Notes under the pieces: model-generated
Seen by the model: the letters and a program-made list of their open reading frames with translations, nothing else
Databases searched by the model: none
What the model was told of the DNA's origin: nothing
Made by a program: the position numbers and the translations under genes
DNA from: JBEEJL01 sp043744215
Lineage (GTDB): Bacteria; Pseudomonadota; Gammaproteobacteria; Burkholderiales; JBEEJL01
Assembly (NCBI GenBank): GCA_043744215.1
Contig: JAYTVC010000083.1
Span: forward strand, 68,914-132,913
Length of the DNA: 64,000 nt
Reading direction: 5' to 3'
Shown here: piece by piece, positions 1 to 8,560 of the stretch
Numbering within the stretch: the first letter of the stretch is position 1
Layout: each line of letters starts with the position of its first letter

Positions 1-1158
1 CTATTGTTGTTCGGCATGGCAAGAGGTGTAACCAAGCGGCACGCAGCAGCTGAAGCGCGCGCGGAGGATATGACCCGCGCCCTGAGCAGCAGTGCGGCGC
101 GCATGGGTGGCATTATCCATGCGTCAATGGAAGCCATTGTCAGCGTAGACGAAAACCAGCACATTGTGATATTTAACCCCGCCGCGGAAACCATGTTTCG
201 TTGCAAGGCGGAAGACACCATCGGCTCGCCGCTTTCACGCTTCATCCCGGAACGTTTCCGCGACACCCACCACCGGCATGTGGAGCGTTTCGGCATCACC
301 GGCACCAGCGACCGGCAAATGGGCAAGCAGCGCGACCTCTACGGCTTGCGTGCCAACGGCGAAGAATTTCCCATCGAAGCCTCAATCTCGCAAATAACGG
401 AAAACGGCCGCAAGCTGTATACCGTGATGTTGCGCGACATCACGCGGCGCAAGCAAGACGAAGCGGCGCTGGATGAATCGCGCCTGCAGTTGCGTGAGCT
501 GGCGGCCAGCGTGCAAAACGCGCGTGAAGAAGAAAAAAACCACATCGCGCGCGAACTGCATGATGATCTCGGGCAATCGCTCACCGCATTGAAAATGGAT
601 TTGTCCCTGCTGGCCAACAAGCTGCCGGCAACCGACAGATTTTCGGCCGACAAGATCAAGTCCATGCGCGGCCTCATCGATGACACCGTGACATCGGTGC
701 GCCGCATCGCGTCCGATTTGCGCCCCGTGATGCTTGACGACCTCGGCTTGATGCCGGCGATTGATTGGTTGACCCATGACTTTTCCCAGCGCACCGGCAT
801 CAACGTGAAACTGAATATTGCCAATCACAATATTCGTCTCGACAAGGATGCGGAAACCGCTTTGTACCGCGCCATTCAGGAAGCGCTGACCAATGTCGCG
901 CGCCACGCCAAGGCGATGCAGATCACCATCAGCATGGCGCACAGTAACCAGGGTTTCACAGTAAAAATATGCGACGACGGCACCGGCATTTCAGTGGAAG
1001 ACCAGCGCAAGCGTAAATCGCTGGGCCTGCTGGGTATGCGCGAACGGGTGCAGATACTCGGCGGCCAAATGAACGTCAGCGGCGCACCGGGTGAGGGAAC
1101 CGCCATCGAAATTATCCTGCCCGTATCGGTCATCCAAAAAACAGCGGAGAATGAATAA
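1..1158 (+). CDS. PAS-domain sensor histidine kinase (5' end outside window)
   Basis: The frame is open to the first base, so the N-terminus, probably a membrane or input domain, lies upstream. In the visible 385 residues a PAS domain spans about 35-145. A HisKA_3 dimerisation segment follows with the phospho-acceptor His in RELHDDLGQ (about residue 186), then a HATPase_c domain (about 285-380) with an N-box (EALTNVARHA) and glycine-rich GLLGMRER. This is the NarX/DegS-type kinase class that pairs with LuxR-type regulators. The partner gene overlaps its end, so the two form a two-component pair. PAS domains often sense redox or oxygen, which would fit the anaerobic surroundings, but the signal cannot be read from the sequence. 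Confidence 0.9.
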   Translation, partial: LLLFGMARGVTKRHAAAEARAEDMTRALSSSAARMGGIIHASMEAIVSVDENQHIVIFNPAAETMFRCKAEDTIGSPLSRFIPERFRDTHHRHVERFGITGTSDRQMGKQRDLYGLRANGEEFPIEASISQITENGRKLYTVMLRDITRRKQDEAALDESRLQLRELAASVQNAREEEKNHIARELHDDLGQSLTALKMDLSLLANKLPATDRFSADKIKSMRGLIDDTVTSVRRIASDLRPVMLDDLGLMPAIDWLTHDFSQRTGINVKLNIANHNIRLDKDAETALYRAIQEALTNVARHAKAMQITISMAHSNQGFTVKICDDGTGISVEDQRKRKSLGLLGMRERVQILGGQMNVSGAPGEGTAIEIILPVSVIQKTAENE

Positions 1159-1159
1159 C

Positions 1160-1816
1160 ATGATTACTGTCCTCATTGCCGACGACCACGCCATTGTGCG
1201 CCAGGGCCTGAAACAAGTCATTGCCGAGGCAAGCGACATGACGGTGGGCGGCGAAGCCACCAACGGCTTCGAAGTATTGGAGCAGATACGCAATAAGATC
1301 TATGACATGGCCGTGCTCGACATGTCGATGCCAGGCCGCAGCGGCATTGAACTCATTAAACTGGTCAAGGCAGAAAAACCCAAGCTGCCGATTCTGGTGC
1401 TCACCATGCATAGCGAAGACCAATATGCGGTGCGCGCACTGCGCGCCGGCGCGGCCGGTTACTTGACCAAAGAAAGTGCGCCGGAACAATTGGTGAACGC
1501 CATTCGCAAAGTGGCGGCGGGCGGCGTGTATGTGAGTCAGTCGGTCGCAGAAAAACTGGCGCATGACATCATGCCGCAATCCGGCGAAACCTTGCCGCAT
1601 AAGCAGTTGTCCGACCGCGAGTTTGAAGTCTTCCAGATGATCGCGGCGGGAAGCACCGTGGGCGATATCGCCGAAAAATTGTCCCTCAGCGTGAAAACCA
1701 TCAGCACCCACAAGACGCGCATTCTGCAAAAAATGGATTTAGCGAGCCAGGCCGATCTCATTCGCTACGCCATCAAACATGATCTGACAGACGAATCAAA
1801 CTCCCCTGCTCCCTGA
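1160..1816 (+). CDS. LuxR/NarL-family response regulator
   Basis: This 218-residue protein has a receiver domain at the N-terminus (acidic pair in IADDH, phospho-acceptor Asp in AVLDMSMPG, conserved Lys in YLTKES) and a C-terminal LuxR helix-turn-helix (LSDREFEVFQMIAAG, then VKTISTHKTRI). The ATG at 1160 is preferred over the in-frame ATG at 1151 because a GGAG at 1146-1149 sits ten bases before it. The kinase stop at 1156-1158 leaves the two genes almost touching, so translation is probably coupled. Family knowledge: such NarL/FixJ-type regulators bind DNA as phosphorylated dimers. Its targets are unknown. Confidence 0.93.
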   Translation: MITVLIADDHAIVRQGLKQVIAEASDMTVGGEATNGFEVLEQIRNKIYDMAVLDMSMPGRSGIELIKLVKAEKPKLPILVLTMHSEDQYAVRALRAGAAGYLTKESAPEQLVNAIRKVAAGGVYVSQSVAEKLAHDIMPQSGETLPHKQLSDREFEVFQMIAAGSTVGDIAEKLSLSVKTISTHKTRILQKMDLASQADLIRYAIKHDLTDESNSPAP

Positions 1817-1938
1817 TGGCCCGTCTGACAGACTCGGTATTGTTTGATCTGGCACAAATCCGAACCAAACAGCTTCGATAATAATTGTCCAATGCGTGAA
1901 TGTTGCTTGTTGCACGCAGCCAATTCAAGGAGTTCATC

Positions 1939-2076
1939 GTGTTCAAACTTTTTTCGCAATTTGTACCGTTGCGCCAATCCGTTGTCGTCGGATTTGCGGT
2001 GGCAATTTCTCTGGCACTCGGTCACAACCCTCGCCACCGCCGCTTGCTGTCATACGGTCTTATCGTGTTGGAATAA
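1939..2076 (+). CDS. Possible 45-residue membrane peptide
   Basis: The 534-base stretch between the regulator (ends 1816) and the next membrane gene holds one credible short frame. It starts with GTG behind a good AAGGAG (1927-1932, six-base spacing). The product begins MFKLFSQFVPLRQ, contains one hydrophobic stretch (SVVVGFAVAISLAL), and ends in a basic tail (HNPRHRRLLSYGL). I do not recognise a family. A longer overlapping frame in this gap has no good start and an unusual composition, so it was not called. The rest of the gap shows only the FNR box at 2264. Confidence 0.4.
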   Translation: MFKLFSQFVPLRQSVVVGFAVAISLALGHNPRHRRLLSYGLIVLE

Positions 2077-2263
2077 ATGTAGTCGTTGTGTTCGCCAGTG
2101 GCGGCGTTTGCATGGATGCGCACGACGCTATGAAGATGCTTACCCATATTGCTGGCCAGGCCTTGAACTGAAAATAATTCATGGTGCCTCCGCAGTTTTT
2201 GTTGTTCTCAGACGATTAGCCGATCAACTTGGTTTAATTATTAGCGCGTCACGGCAGCAGGAC

Positions 2264-2277
2264 TTGATATGGATCAA
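2264..2277 (+). promoter_or_regulatory. FNR box (TTGAT-ATGG-ATCAA)
   Basis: Perfect match to the FNR/ANR consensus TTGAT-N4-ATCAA. Its centre is about 80 bases before the ATG at 2351. A class II promoter (centre near -41.5) would start at about 2312, leaving a 39-base leader with a good ribosome site. Confidence 0.85.
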
Positions 2278-2350
2278 TGATGCGCAACAGCCCCTCACTC
2301 TGCTTTATTTGTAAGAGTTGAAACACGGCAAGCGAAGGGAGTTTGACAAA

Positions 2351-2779
2351 ATGAATGGCTGGCTCACACATTTTTACGCTTCACTGGATTGGGCCAGCGT
2401 CGTGTTAGGCGCTGGCATTGCGATCATCGGCATGGCTGTTTCCGTTGCCGTGACGATTGTCGTGATGGTGCGTTTGCCGGCTGATTATTTTCACGCTGAT
2501 TATCGGGCAAGCAAGCAGGACGACAGCTCGGTATTGTCGCGCTGGTGCTGGCGTCTGACAAAAAACCTGATCGGCGCTTGTTTGGTGCTGATCGGCATGG
2601 TGCTTTCGCTGCCGGGCATTCCGGGCCAGGGTTTGCTCACGATCCTGCTCGGCGTGCTCATCATGGATTTTCCAGGCAAACGCAAGGTCGAGCGGCGGCT
2701 GGTTAATCAGCCTCTGGTGCTAAGCGCCATTAACCGCGTGCGTGCGCACTTCAAAAAACCCCCCCTGGTTTTGGACTAA
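2351..2779 (+). CDS. Small two-segment membrane protein, PGPGW-like
   Basis: A 142-residue protein with two clear hydrophobic helices (about residues 15-42 and 75-105). The second is followed by FPGKRKVERRL. The stretch SLPGIPGQGLLTILLGVL resembles the motif region of the Pfam family called putative transmembrane protein (PGPGW), though the exact PGPGW string is absent. The ATG at 2351 is chosen over an upstream TTG at 2318 because AAGGGAG (2335-2341) precedes it by nine bases. An FNR box at 2264-2277 points to induction under low oxygen. No catalytic residue or known function can be assigned. Confidence 0.75.
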   Translation: MNGWLTHFYASLDWASVVLGAGIAIIGMAVSVAVTIVVMVRLPADYFHADYRASKQDDSSVLSRWCWRLTKNLIGACLVLIGMVLSLPGIPGQGLLTILLGVLIMDFPGKRKVERRLVNQPLVLSAINRVRAHFKKPPLVLD

Positions 2780-2934
2780 CCCATTCTGATCCCCCTCTCC
2801 TTGTAGGAATTTTCCTAATAGCACGGCATTTTTCCTACGCTGTAATTAAGCAATCGCCGACTGTTATTTTCGTTTGTGCAGACCATACTGGTATCAAGCG
2901 AATCAGTTCACGCGACCGAGAATGGGGAAAAATC

Positions 2935-3309
2935 ATGAAAGTATATTTGGTGGAGGATTCCGAAATGGTGAGGCAACGGCTGGCAAACATCGTGAACGAT
3001 GGGCTGAACATGAGCGTCATCGGCGAGGCAGTCAGTCCGTGGCATGCCATCAGCGGCATTATGGATAGCAAGCCGGATGTGGTGGTACTTGATATAGGGT
3101 TGGTCGGCGGCAGCGGCATGCATGTGTTACGCAAGTTGCATGCGTTGTCGCCCCATTTGCCGGTGATTGTGCTCACCAATTACTTCAGCCCGGAATTTAA
3201 ACAAGCCTGTTTAAGCGAGGGAGCTCAATATTTTTTTGATAAAACCAATGAATTTGACCAGGTAAAACAAGCGTTGGAACAAATAGCGTCCTCTAATGCA
3301 ATGCATTGA
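2935..3309 (+). CDS. Stand-alone response-regulator receiver domain
   Basis: This 124-residue protein consists only of a CheY-like receiver domain: acidic residues in YLVEDSE, phospho-acceptor Asp in VVVLDIGLVGG, Thr in IVLTNY, and Lys in FFDKTNEF. There is no output domain, so it must act through protein contacts or as a phosphate relay or sink. It lies directly upstream of the fnr gene (53 bases) and downstream of a kinase/regulator pair. A role in modulating the low-oxygen response is plausible but not shown. Confidence 0.9.
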   Translation: MKVYLVEDSEMVRQRLANIVNDGLNMSVIGEAVSPWHAISGIMDSKPDVVVLDIGLVGGSGMHVLRKLHALSPHLPVIVLTNYFSPEFKQACLSEGAQYFFDKTNEFDQVKQALEQIASSNAMH

Positions 3310-3311
3310 TT
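3299..3311 (-). promoter_or_regulatory. Weak IHF-type consensus match
   Basis: On the minus strand AATCAATGCATTG fits WATCAA-N4-TTR. The AT-rich flank (3312-3327) matches the left half of the recurrent motif seen at 20,420 and 48,762. It overlaps the last codons of the receiver gene and precedes fnr, so its relevance is uncertain. Confidence 0.35.
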
Positions 3312-3362
3312 ATATTGAATTATTATTAAGCTGATTTTGTGCTAACTGACAGGAGAAACATC

Positions 3363-4166
3363 ATGTTTACCCACGCCCCTCAACCCCCCGCCCGTTCTGT
3401 TAATCACACCGTTCAAGTGCTGCGTTCACGCGACCAGAGCGATATTGATAATGCAAAATTTTCCCAAGCCCCCAACGCTTGTTCCAATTGCAGCATGCGG
3501 ACACTTTGTCTGCCGCAGGGATTATCAGCGCGCGAAATCGAACAAGTCGATGCGCTGACCTACACGCACAAACGTATCAGCCGCGGCGAATCGCTGTATC
3601 GCAGCCGCGACAAATTTGAATCGCTGTATGCCATCCGCAGCGGCTTTTTCAAAACCAGCGTGCTATCGGAAGACGGTCGCGAGCAGGTCACCGGCTTTCA
3701 TATGGCGGGCGATATGCTGGGGCTGGAAGGCATCGGCAACGGCGAGCACGGCAGCGATGCCATCGCTATCGAAGACGCGGAAGTGTGCATCATTCCGTTC
3801 CACCAATACGAACGCCTGAGCCGCAGCATCGAGCCACTACAACACCATTTGCACCAAGTGATGAGCCGCGAAATCACACGCGATTACAGCATGATGCTGC
3901 TACTTGGCACCATGCGGGCGGAAGAGCGGCTGGCGAGTTTTCTGCTCAACCTGTCGGAGCGGTTTACCCAGCGCGGTTATTCGCCGCGCGAATTTATTTT
4001 GCGCATGACGCGCGACGAGATCGGCAGCTTTCTTGGCCTCAAGCTCGAAACAGTGAGCCGCATGTTCTCGCGCTTCCATGACGAGGGCCTTATCAACACC
4101 CAGCAAAAACACATCAGCATTCTTGATGTGGAAGGATTGAAACATGTGATCGGGCGGTGCGACTGA
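3363..4166 (+). CDS. fnr: Oxygen-sensing FNR-family transcription regulator
   Basis: A 267-residue Crp/Fnr protein. An N-terminal C-X2-C-X5-C (Cys40, 43 and 49 in ACSNCSMRTLC) and a fourth Cys142 (AEVCIIPF) match the four ligands of the E. coli FNR [4Fe-4S] cluster. A cyclic-nucleotide-like beta-roll is followed by a dimerisation helix. The C-terminal helix-turn-helix (MTRDEIGSFLGLKLETVSRM) keeps the E..SR residues that read TTGAT half-sites. The start at 3363 has AGGAGA seven bases upstream. In this family oxygen destroys the cluster, so the dimer binds DNA only without oxygen. Twelve matching boxes lie within the following 40 kb, making this the likely island regulator. Confidence 0.95.
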   Translation: MFTHAPQPPARSVNHTVQVLRSRDQSDIDNAKFSQAPNACSNCSMRTLCLPQGLSAREIEQVDALTYTHKRISRGESLYRSRDKFESLYAIRSGFFKTSVLSEDGREQVTGFHMAGDMLGLEGIGNGEHGSDAIAIEDAEVCIIPFHQYERLSRSIEPLQHHLHQVMSREITRDYSMMLLLGTMRAEERLASFLLNLSERFTQRGYSPREFILRMTRDEIGSFLGLKLETVSRMFSRFHDEGLINTQQKHISILDVEGLKHVIGRCD

Positions 4167-4349
4167 CGATAAATGCTCCACAGGCGGCGCGTAACGCGTG
4201 GGCAATAGCGCTGGGTGTCGACCGGCTTTGGGCAGTGCCAACTGATCCGAATGAAAAAATGATTCACTCGCCGGTAGATAAAACCGTCGCGATCACAGGG
4301 GAAAAATTCACCAGGGGCAAAACGGCTGCTGGTAAAGGAGATTAGGTTT

Positions 4350-4654
4350 ATGGAGCTGCGCGCTATTGCCCTGATTCTGTTCGCGTCGATTTATGGGACG
4401 GCACTCCCCACACCGGCATTGGCGGATGACGTACAACGGGGGCAGGTGTTGTATGAAGGCCATTGCCTTACCTGCCAGGCACTGCCGTTCATCAGCGGGA
4501 AAAACGCATCGTAAAAGACTGGAGCGGGCTGAAAATGGAAGTCACGCGTTGGCAAAGTGTCCTCACACTGAAGTGGAAAAGTACGGAGATCCAAGATGTC
4601 TCGTCGTACCTCAACGAACTCTACTACCGCTTCCCGCGCGACCAAGCCAGTTAG
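4350..4654 (+). pseudogene. Monohaem cytochrome c, frameshifted inside its haem motif
   Basis: From the ATG at 4350 (GGTAAAGGAG just upstream) the frame encodes a signal peptide (ELRAIALILFASIYG to ALADD) and then QVLYEGHCLTCQ, after which it runs out of frame. A one-base insertion after 4477 would restore CLTCH, and the remaining protein (GTAVHQREKR, then RWQSVLTLKW and DVSSYLNELYYRFPR) reads to the stop at 4654 in another frame. The restored protein would be about 100 residues, like small periplasmic cytochromes of this type. A true single-base deletion or a sequencing error in the haem motif are both possible. Confidence 0.75.
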
Positions 4655-4665
4655 CGGAAACCGCC

Positions 4666-5187
4666 ATGCAGCGCGAACGCCAACCGGTATTTATCGCGCG
4701 CCAGATGAGCAAGATTTACCGCATGGGGGAAGTGGAAGTGCAGGCTCTGCGCGCGGTGGATCTGGATATTTACGAGGGAGAATTCGTCGTGCTGTTGGGC
4801 CCCTCAGGCAGCGGTAAATCGACGCTGCTCAATATCCTCGGCGGGCTCGACACGCCCACCAGCGGGGAAACTTTTTGGCGCGATCATGACCTCGCAAAGG
4901 CCGACGAAGCCGAGCTCACCAATTACCGGCGTGAACATGTGGGTTTCGTGTTCCAGTTTTACAACCTGATTCCCAGTCTCACCGTGCGCGAAAACGTGGC
5001 GCTGGTGACCGACATTTCGCCCAAGCCGATGGAAACCGACCAGGCCATAGACATGGTTGGCCTTATGCCGCGCGCCGATCATTTCCCCTCGCAATTGTCT
5101 GGCGGCGAACAGCAGCGCGTCGCCATAGCGCGCGCCATCGCCAAAAACCCTGACGTGTTGTTGTGCGACAAACCGACAGACCCATAG
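4666..5187 (+). pseudogene. LolD/MacB-type ABC ATPase, 3' truncated
   Basis: A 173-residue frame starting at ATG 4666 shows Walker A (GPSGSGKST), the Q-loop (FVFQFYNL) and signature LSGGEQQR. It ends abruptly at LLCDKPTDP. In intact homologues Walker B reads LLCDEPTG and about 50 more residues (D-loop, H-loop) follow. Here the catalytic Glu is Lys and the rest is lost, so the protein cannot be an active ATPase. The break coincides with the truncated end of the VOC gene on the other strand, which marks a deletion or recombination joint near 5175-5190. Confidence 0.85.
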
Positions 5188-5386
5188 CACGCGCCGCCTC
5201 GGGGATGGCCATCAGGCCGCCGACCATGGTCGGCCCCATGGATAAGATAGTATATGACTGACCGGGCATACCGGAATCTTTGGCGTCCCAGCCGATCACG
5301 CTACGATAAAAAATTTCAGCGGCCTTGGTGTCGGTGGTCATCAATTCATACCAGCCAAATTTTGCAGGGTTAACAGGCATTTTCAT
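5188..5386 (-). pseudogene. VOC/glyoxalase-family protein, 3' truncated
   Basis: Minus-strand frame beginning MKMPVNPAKFGWYELMTTDT at 5386 (or ATG 5380, which has the better spacing to a GGAGG). It continues FYRSVIGWDAKDSGMPGQSY and VGGLMAIPEAARAMG, typical of the first half of VOC-superfamily proteins. The family resemblance stops near 5188 and the frame then reads through the antisense of the ABC ATPase remnant. The second VOC half is missing. Intact relatives are about twice as long. Probably non-functional. Confidence 0.8.
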
Positions 5387-5430
5387 TTCCTCCGTTAGTT
5401 GAGTTTCGATAAAAGCGTCGCTCCAGCCTT

Positions 5431-6654
5431 TCATTCATGGCGCAACGCCTCCACCGGCCGCAGGTTTGCTGCGCGGTGCGCCGGATAGAATCCGAAAAAT
5501 ATTCCCGTGGTGGCGGCAACGCCGAAGGCGAGCAGCATGGCGGAAACGTTAAGTTGAACTTCCATGTTGAGCATGCTGGAAACGAGCAATGCACCCGCCG
5601 CGCCAAGGGCGACGCCGAGCAGTCCGCCGACGACGCAGATCATCAATGCCTCGATCAGAAACTGGAGCAGGATGTCGCGTTTGCGTGCGCCGATGGCCAG
5701 GCGTATGCCGATTTCGCGCGTGCGCTCGGTGACGGAGACCAGCATGATGTTCATGATGCCGATACCGCCGACGACGAGGGAGATGGAACCGATGGCGCCG
5801 AGCATGAGCGACAACGCGCGCGCGGTGCCGCTGGCGGCTTCGGCCACGGCGGTGAGATTGCGCACGCTGAAGTCGTCTTCTGCGCCGGGCTGGATGCGAT
5901 GGCGCTGGCGCAATAGCTGGGTGATTTCCGCCTCGGCTTCGCTCATCCTGTCAGCAGTTTGGGCTTGTATGGAAATGAAACGCACAGTACCGGGGAAACG
6001 GTTGCCGAACAATTTGTTTTGCGCGGTGGTAATAGGCACCAGGATGGTGTCGTCCTGATCGCGGCCATCGAGGCTCTGGCCTTTTGCTTGCAACACGCCG
6101 ACGACGGTGAACGGATTATTCTTGATGCGAATAGTCTTGCCGATGGGCGACTCGTCGCCGAACAGATTGGTGACCACGGTTTTGCCCAGCACCGCCGCGC
6201 GGCTCTGCGCACGGATATCTGCGTCGGTGAAAATTTCGCCTTCTTCGATCTCCCATTCACGCACAGCAAAAAATTCCGGCGTGACGCCCATGATGGAAGT
6301 CCCCCAGTTGTTGACGCCGTAAACGGCCTGCGCGTTGCCGGGAAAACTCGGCGCCATGTATTTGACGGAGGCCAGCTTGGCCATGGCTTCGCCGTCGGCC
6401 ATGGTGAGCGTGGGCGTGGAACCGGCCCCCATGCGTAGCCCACCTGCCGATGTGCTACCGGACATCACCACCAGCATATTGCTGCCCATCGACGCGACGG
6501 AGCGGTTGACGCTCGACTGCGCACCCTGCCCAACCGCCAACATCAACACTACGGCGAGCACGCCGATGATCATGCCGAGCATGGTGAGTGCCGTGCGCAG
6601 GCGGTTGATGCCAAGGGCACGGAAGGCTTCAGCGAAGGTGGCGAGAAAGTTCAT
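5431..6654 (-). CDS. MacB-type ABC transporter permease
   Basis: This 407-residue inner-membrane permease has the FtsX/MacB layout: one N-terminal helix (RLRTALTMLGMIIGVLAVVLMLAVG), a periplasmic MacB-PCD-like domain of about 220 residues, and three C-terminal helices with the conserved GIGIMNIMLVSVTERTREIG loop. Its ATG overlaps the stop of the ATPase gene (ATGA), so the two are translationally coupled. With the upstream ATPase and adaptor it forms a tripartite efflux system acting on the periplasm. The substrate (macrolide, peptide, lipid or haem precursor) cannot be deduced. Confidence 0.95.
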   Translation of the reverse strand: MNFLATFAEAFRALGINRLRTALTMLGMIIGVLAVVLMLAVGQGAQSSVNRSVASMGSNMLVVMSGSTSAGGLRMGAGSTPTLTMADGEAMAKLASVKYMAPSFPGNAQAVYGVNNWGTSIMGVTPEFFAVREWEIEEGEIFTDADIRAQSRAAVLGKTVVTNLFGDESPIGKTIRIKNNPFTVVGVLQAKGQSLDGRDQDDTILVPITTAQNKLFGNRFPGTVRFISIQAQTADRMSEAEAEITQLLRQRHRIQPGAEDDFSVRNLTAVAEAASGTARALSLMLGAIGSISLVVGGIGIMNIMLVSVTERTREIGIRLAIGARKRDILLQFLIEALMICVVGGLLGVALGAAGALLVSSMLNMEVQLNVSAMLLAFGVAATTGIFFGFYPAHRAANLRPVEALRHE

Positions 6655-7355
6655 GTCGCGGCAACTCCACCGTCATGCACCACCCGCCCATCCTTGAAAC
6701 GGATCAACCGTTTTGCATAGGCGGCGATGTCGGGCTCGTGAGTAACCAGCACGATGGTCATGCCGGATTCGTGATTGAGTTGGGTGAACACATTCATAAT
6801 ATCCATGCTGGTTTGAGTGTCGAGATTGCCGGTGGGTTCATCGGCCAAAATCAATTCAGGATCATTAACCAGCGCGCGTGCAATGGCGACGCGTTGTTGC
6901 TGGCCACCCGACAGACGGTTCGGCAATGAATAGATATATTTTTCCAAGCCGGTTTTTTTCAGCGCATAGGCCGCGCGTTTTTTGCGTTCAATGGCACTGA
7001 TGCCACCATACAGCAGGGGTAAGGCAACATTATCTAAGGCACTGATTCTTTTGAGTAAATTGAACCCCTGAAACACGAAGCCAAAAAATTTGTTGCGCAC
7101 ATGGGCGAGTTCGTCATCGCTTAAGCGCGCGACGTTTTTTCCATTGAGATAATAGTTGCCCGCCGTCGGCGTATCGAGGCAGCCGAGAATATTCATGAAG
7201 GTGGATTTGCCCGAACCCGACGGGCCCATCACCGCGACAAACTCACCGCGAGAGATTTCCAGTGTGACATCGCGCAGCGCCGGCGGCGTATCAGGCGCAG
7301 CGGACTCGTATTGTTTGGTGAGGCCTTCGACGCGGATGAGCGGCGCATCATCCAT
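6651..7355 (-). CDS. MacB/LolD-type ABC transporter ATPase
   Basis: A 234-residue ATPase with Walker A (GPSGSGKST), Q-loop (FVFQGFNL), signature LSGGQQQR, Walker B with catalytic Glu (LILADEPTGNLD) and switch His (VTHEPD). All motifs are intact, unlike the truncated paralogue at 4666. It starts within the stop of the adaptor gene (TAATG) and ends overlapping the permease start, so the three genes form one operon. In E. coli MacB the ATPase and permease are fused. Here they are separate genes, which is common in this family. Confidence 0.95.
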   Translation of the reverse strand: MDDAPLIRVEGLTKQYESAAPDTPPALRDVTLEISRGEFVAVMGPSGSGKSTFMNILGCLDTPTAGNYYLNGKNVARLSDDELAHVRNKFFGFVFQGFNLLKRISALDNVALPLLYGGISAIERKKRAAYALKKTGLEKYIYSLPNRLSGGQQQRVAIARALVNDPELILADEPTGNLDTQTSMDIMNVFTQLNHESGMTIVLVTHEPDIAAYAKRLIRFKDGRVVHDGGVAAT

Positions 7356-8506
7356 TACATCGCGCGAAGGCGGAAGCCGCCGGCCTTATCGTCTTTAGCA
7401 TTCAACTCGCGCGTGACAAGCTGATCGCCTTCCTTGATGTCACCCTCCACTGCTTCGGTGAAATTGCTGTCGTTAATGCCGGTTTTGATGGTGACGGCTT
7501 GCGGCACGAGGCCGTTGAGCTTATACACTTTGACACCCGCTTCGCGCTTGATTCTGGTATTAGTTTCGCCAGCGGGATCCTTCGGCCGGTAACGCAATGC
7601 GGCGTTGGGCACGCGCAAAACGTTGTCGCGTTTGTTGGCCGTGATGGACACGCGCGCCGTCATGCCGGGCATGAGCAGGCCATCGGCATTGTCTGCCGCC
7701 ACCACCACGTTGTAACTCACCACGTTTTGCTGAATGCTCGGGTTGAGGCGCACCTGTTTCACAGAGCCGCGGAACTGGCGGTCGGCAAACGCATCGACAC
7801 TGAAGCGCACCGGCAGCCCCACATGCACGGCGCCGATATCCGCTTCGGCGAGGCTGGTATCGATTTGCATTTCCTTCAGGTCTTGCGCGATCTGGAAAAT
7901 GGTTGGCGTCTGAAAGCTTGCTGCGACCGTGGTGCCCACATCCACATTGCGCGCGACCACCACGCCAGAAATGGGCGAACGGATCACCGTATAGCGCAAA
8001 TTGGTTTTGTCTTTTTCCAGTTGCGCCCGCGCGACGTTCACCTGCGCCTTCGCGGTTTCAAGTGTCTGTGTCGCCTGATCCAGCTCCTGCGGCGCGATGA
8101 AACCCTGGCTGACCAGATTGCGCGTGCGCGCTTCCTTGGTTTGCGCCAACGTGAGCGAGGCAAGCGCACTGTTGACATTGGCTTCCGACTGCTTGAGTTG
8201 CGCGTTGAACAACGCCGGATCGAGCTCGGCCAACACCTGGCCCGCGGTGACGCGCGAATTGAAATCTGCATGCAGCTTTAGAATGGTGCCGGAAACCTGG
8301 GTGCCCACGTTCACCAACACCACCGGGTTCAGCGTACCGTTGGCCGTGAGCACCTGCACCACGTCGCCCCGATCAACGGTTTCGGTTTTGTAGTTTTGCG
8401 CGACACTGCTTGGCCCGCGCTGCGTCCAGAAATATCCGCCGGCACCAAGCAAGAACAATAGCGCGAGCAGCCAAATATACTTGGCTTGAAACCGGCGTAT
8501 TGCCAT
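7355..8506 (-). CDS. macA: MacA-type periplasmic adaptor subunit
   Basis: This 383-residue membrane-fusion protein has an N-terminal membrane anchor (YIWLLALLFLLGAGGYFW), a biotinyl-lipoyl-like half (VLTANGTLNPVVLVNVG), a coiled-coil hairpin (about residues 100-165, rich in Gln/Ala/Leu), and a beta-barrel ending in a membrane-proximal domain. ATG 8506 is preferred to an upstream TTG because AAGGA lies eight bases before it. It would bridge the ABC permease to an outer-membrane channel, none of which is encoded in this window. The operon lies 54 bases downstream of the norCB cluster on the same strand, so some read-through is possible. Confidence 0.93.
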   Translation of the reverse strand: MAIRRFQAKYIWLLALLFLLGAGGYFWTQRGPSSVAQNYKTETVDRGDVVQVLTANGTLNPVVLVNVGTQVSGTILKLHADFNSRVTAGQVLAELDPALFNAQLKQSEANVNSALASLTLAQTKEARTRNLVSQGFIAPQELDQATQTLETAKAQVNVARAQLEKDKTNLRYTVIRSPISGVVVARNVDVGTTVAASFQTPTIFQIAQDLKEMQIDTSLAEADIGAVHVGLPVRFSVDAFADRQFRGSVKQVRLNPSIQQNVVSYNVVVAADNADGLLMPGMTARVSITANKRDNVLRVPNAALRYRPKDPAGETNTRIKREAGVKVYKLNGLVPQAVTIKTGINDSNFTEAVEGDIKEGDQLVTRELNAKDDKAGGFRLRAM

Positions 8507-8560
8507 TGGCAAGTCCTTATTTGTTGCAGAAAATCGCGACGCCGGCTTGACGAAGTTTGT

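Noticed and set aside
1844..2314. A 156-codon frame in the gap before the PGPGW-like gene
   Set aside because: It has a poor start, Cys/Trp-rich composition and no recognisable domain. A better short frame lies within it in another phase.
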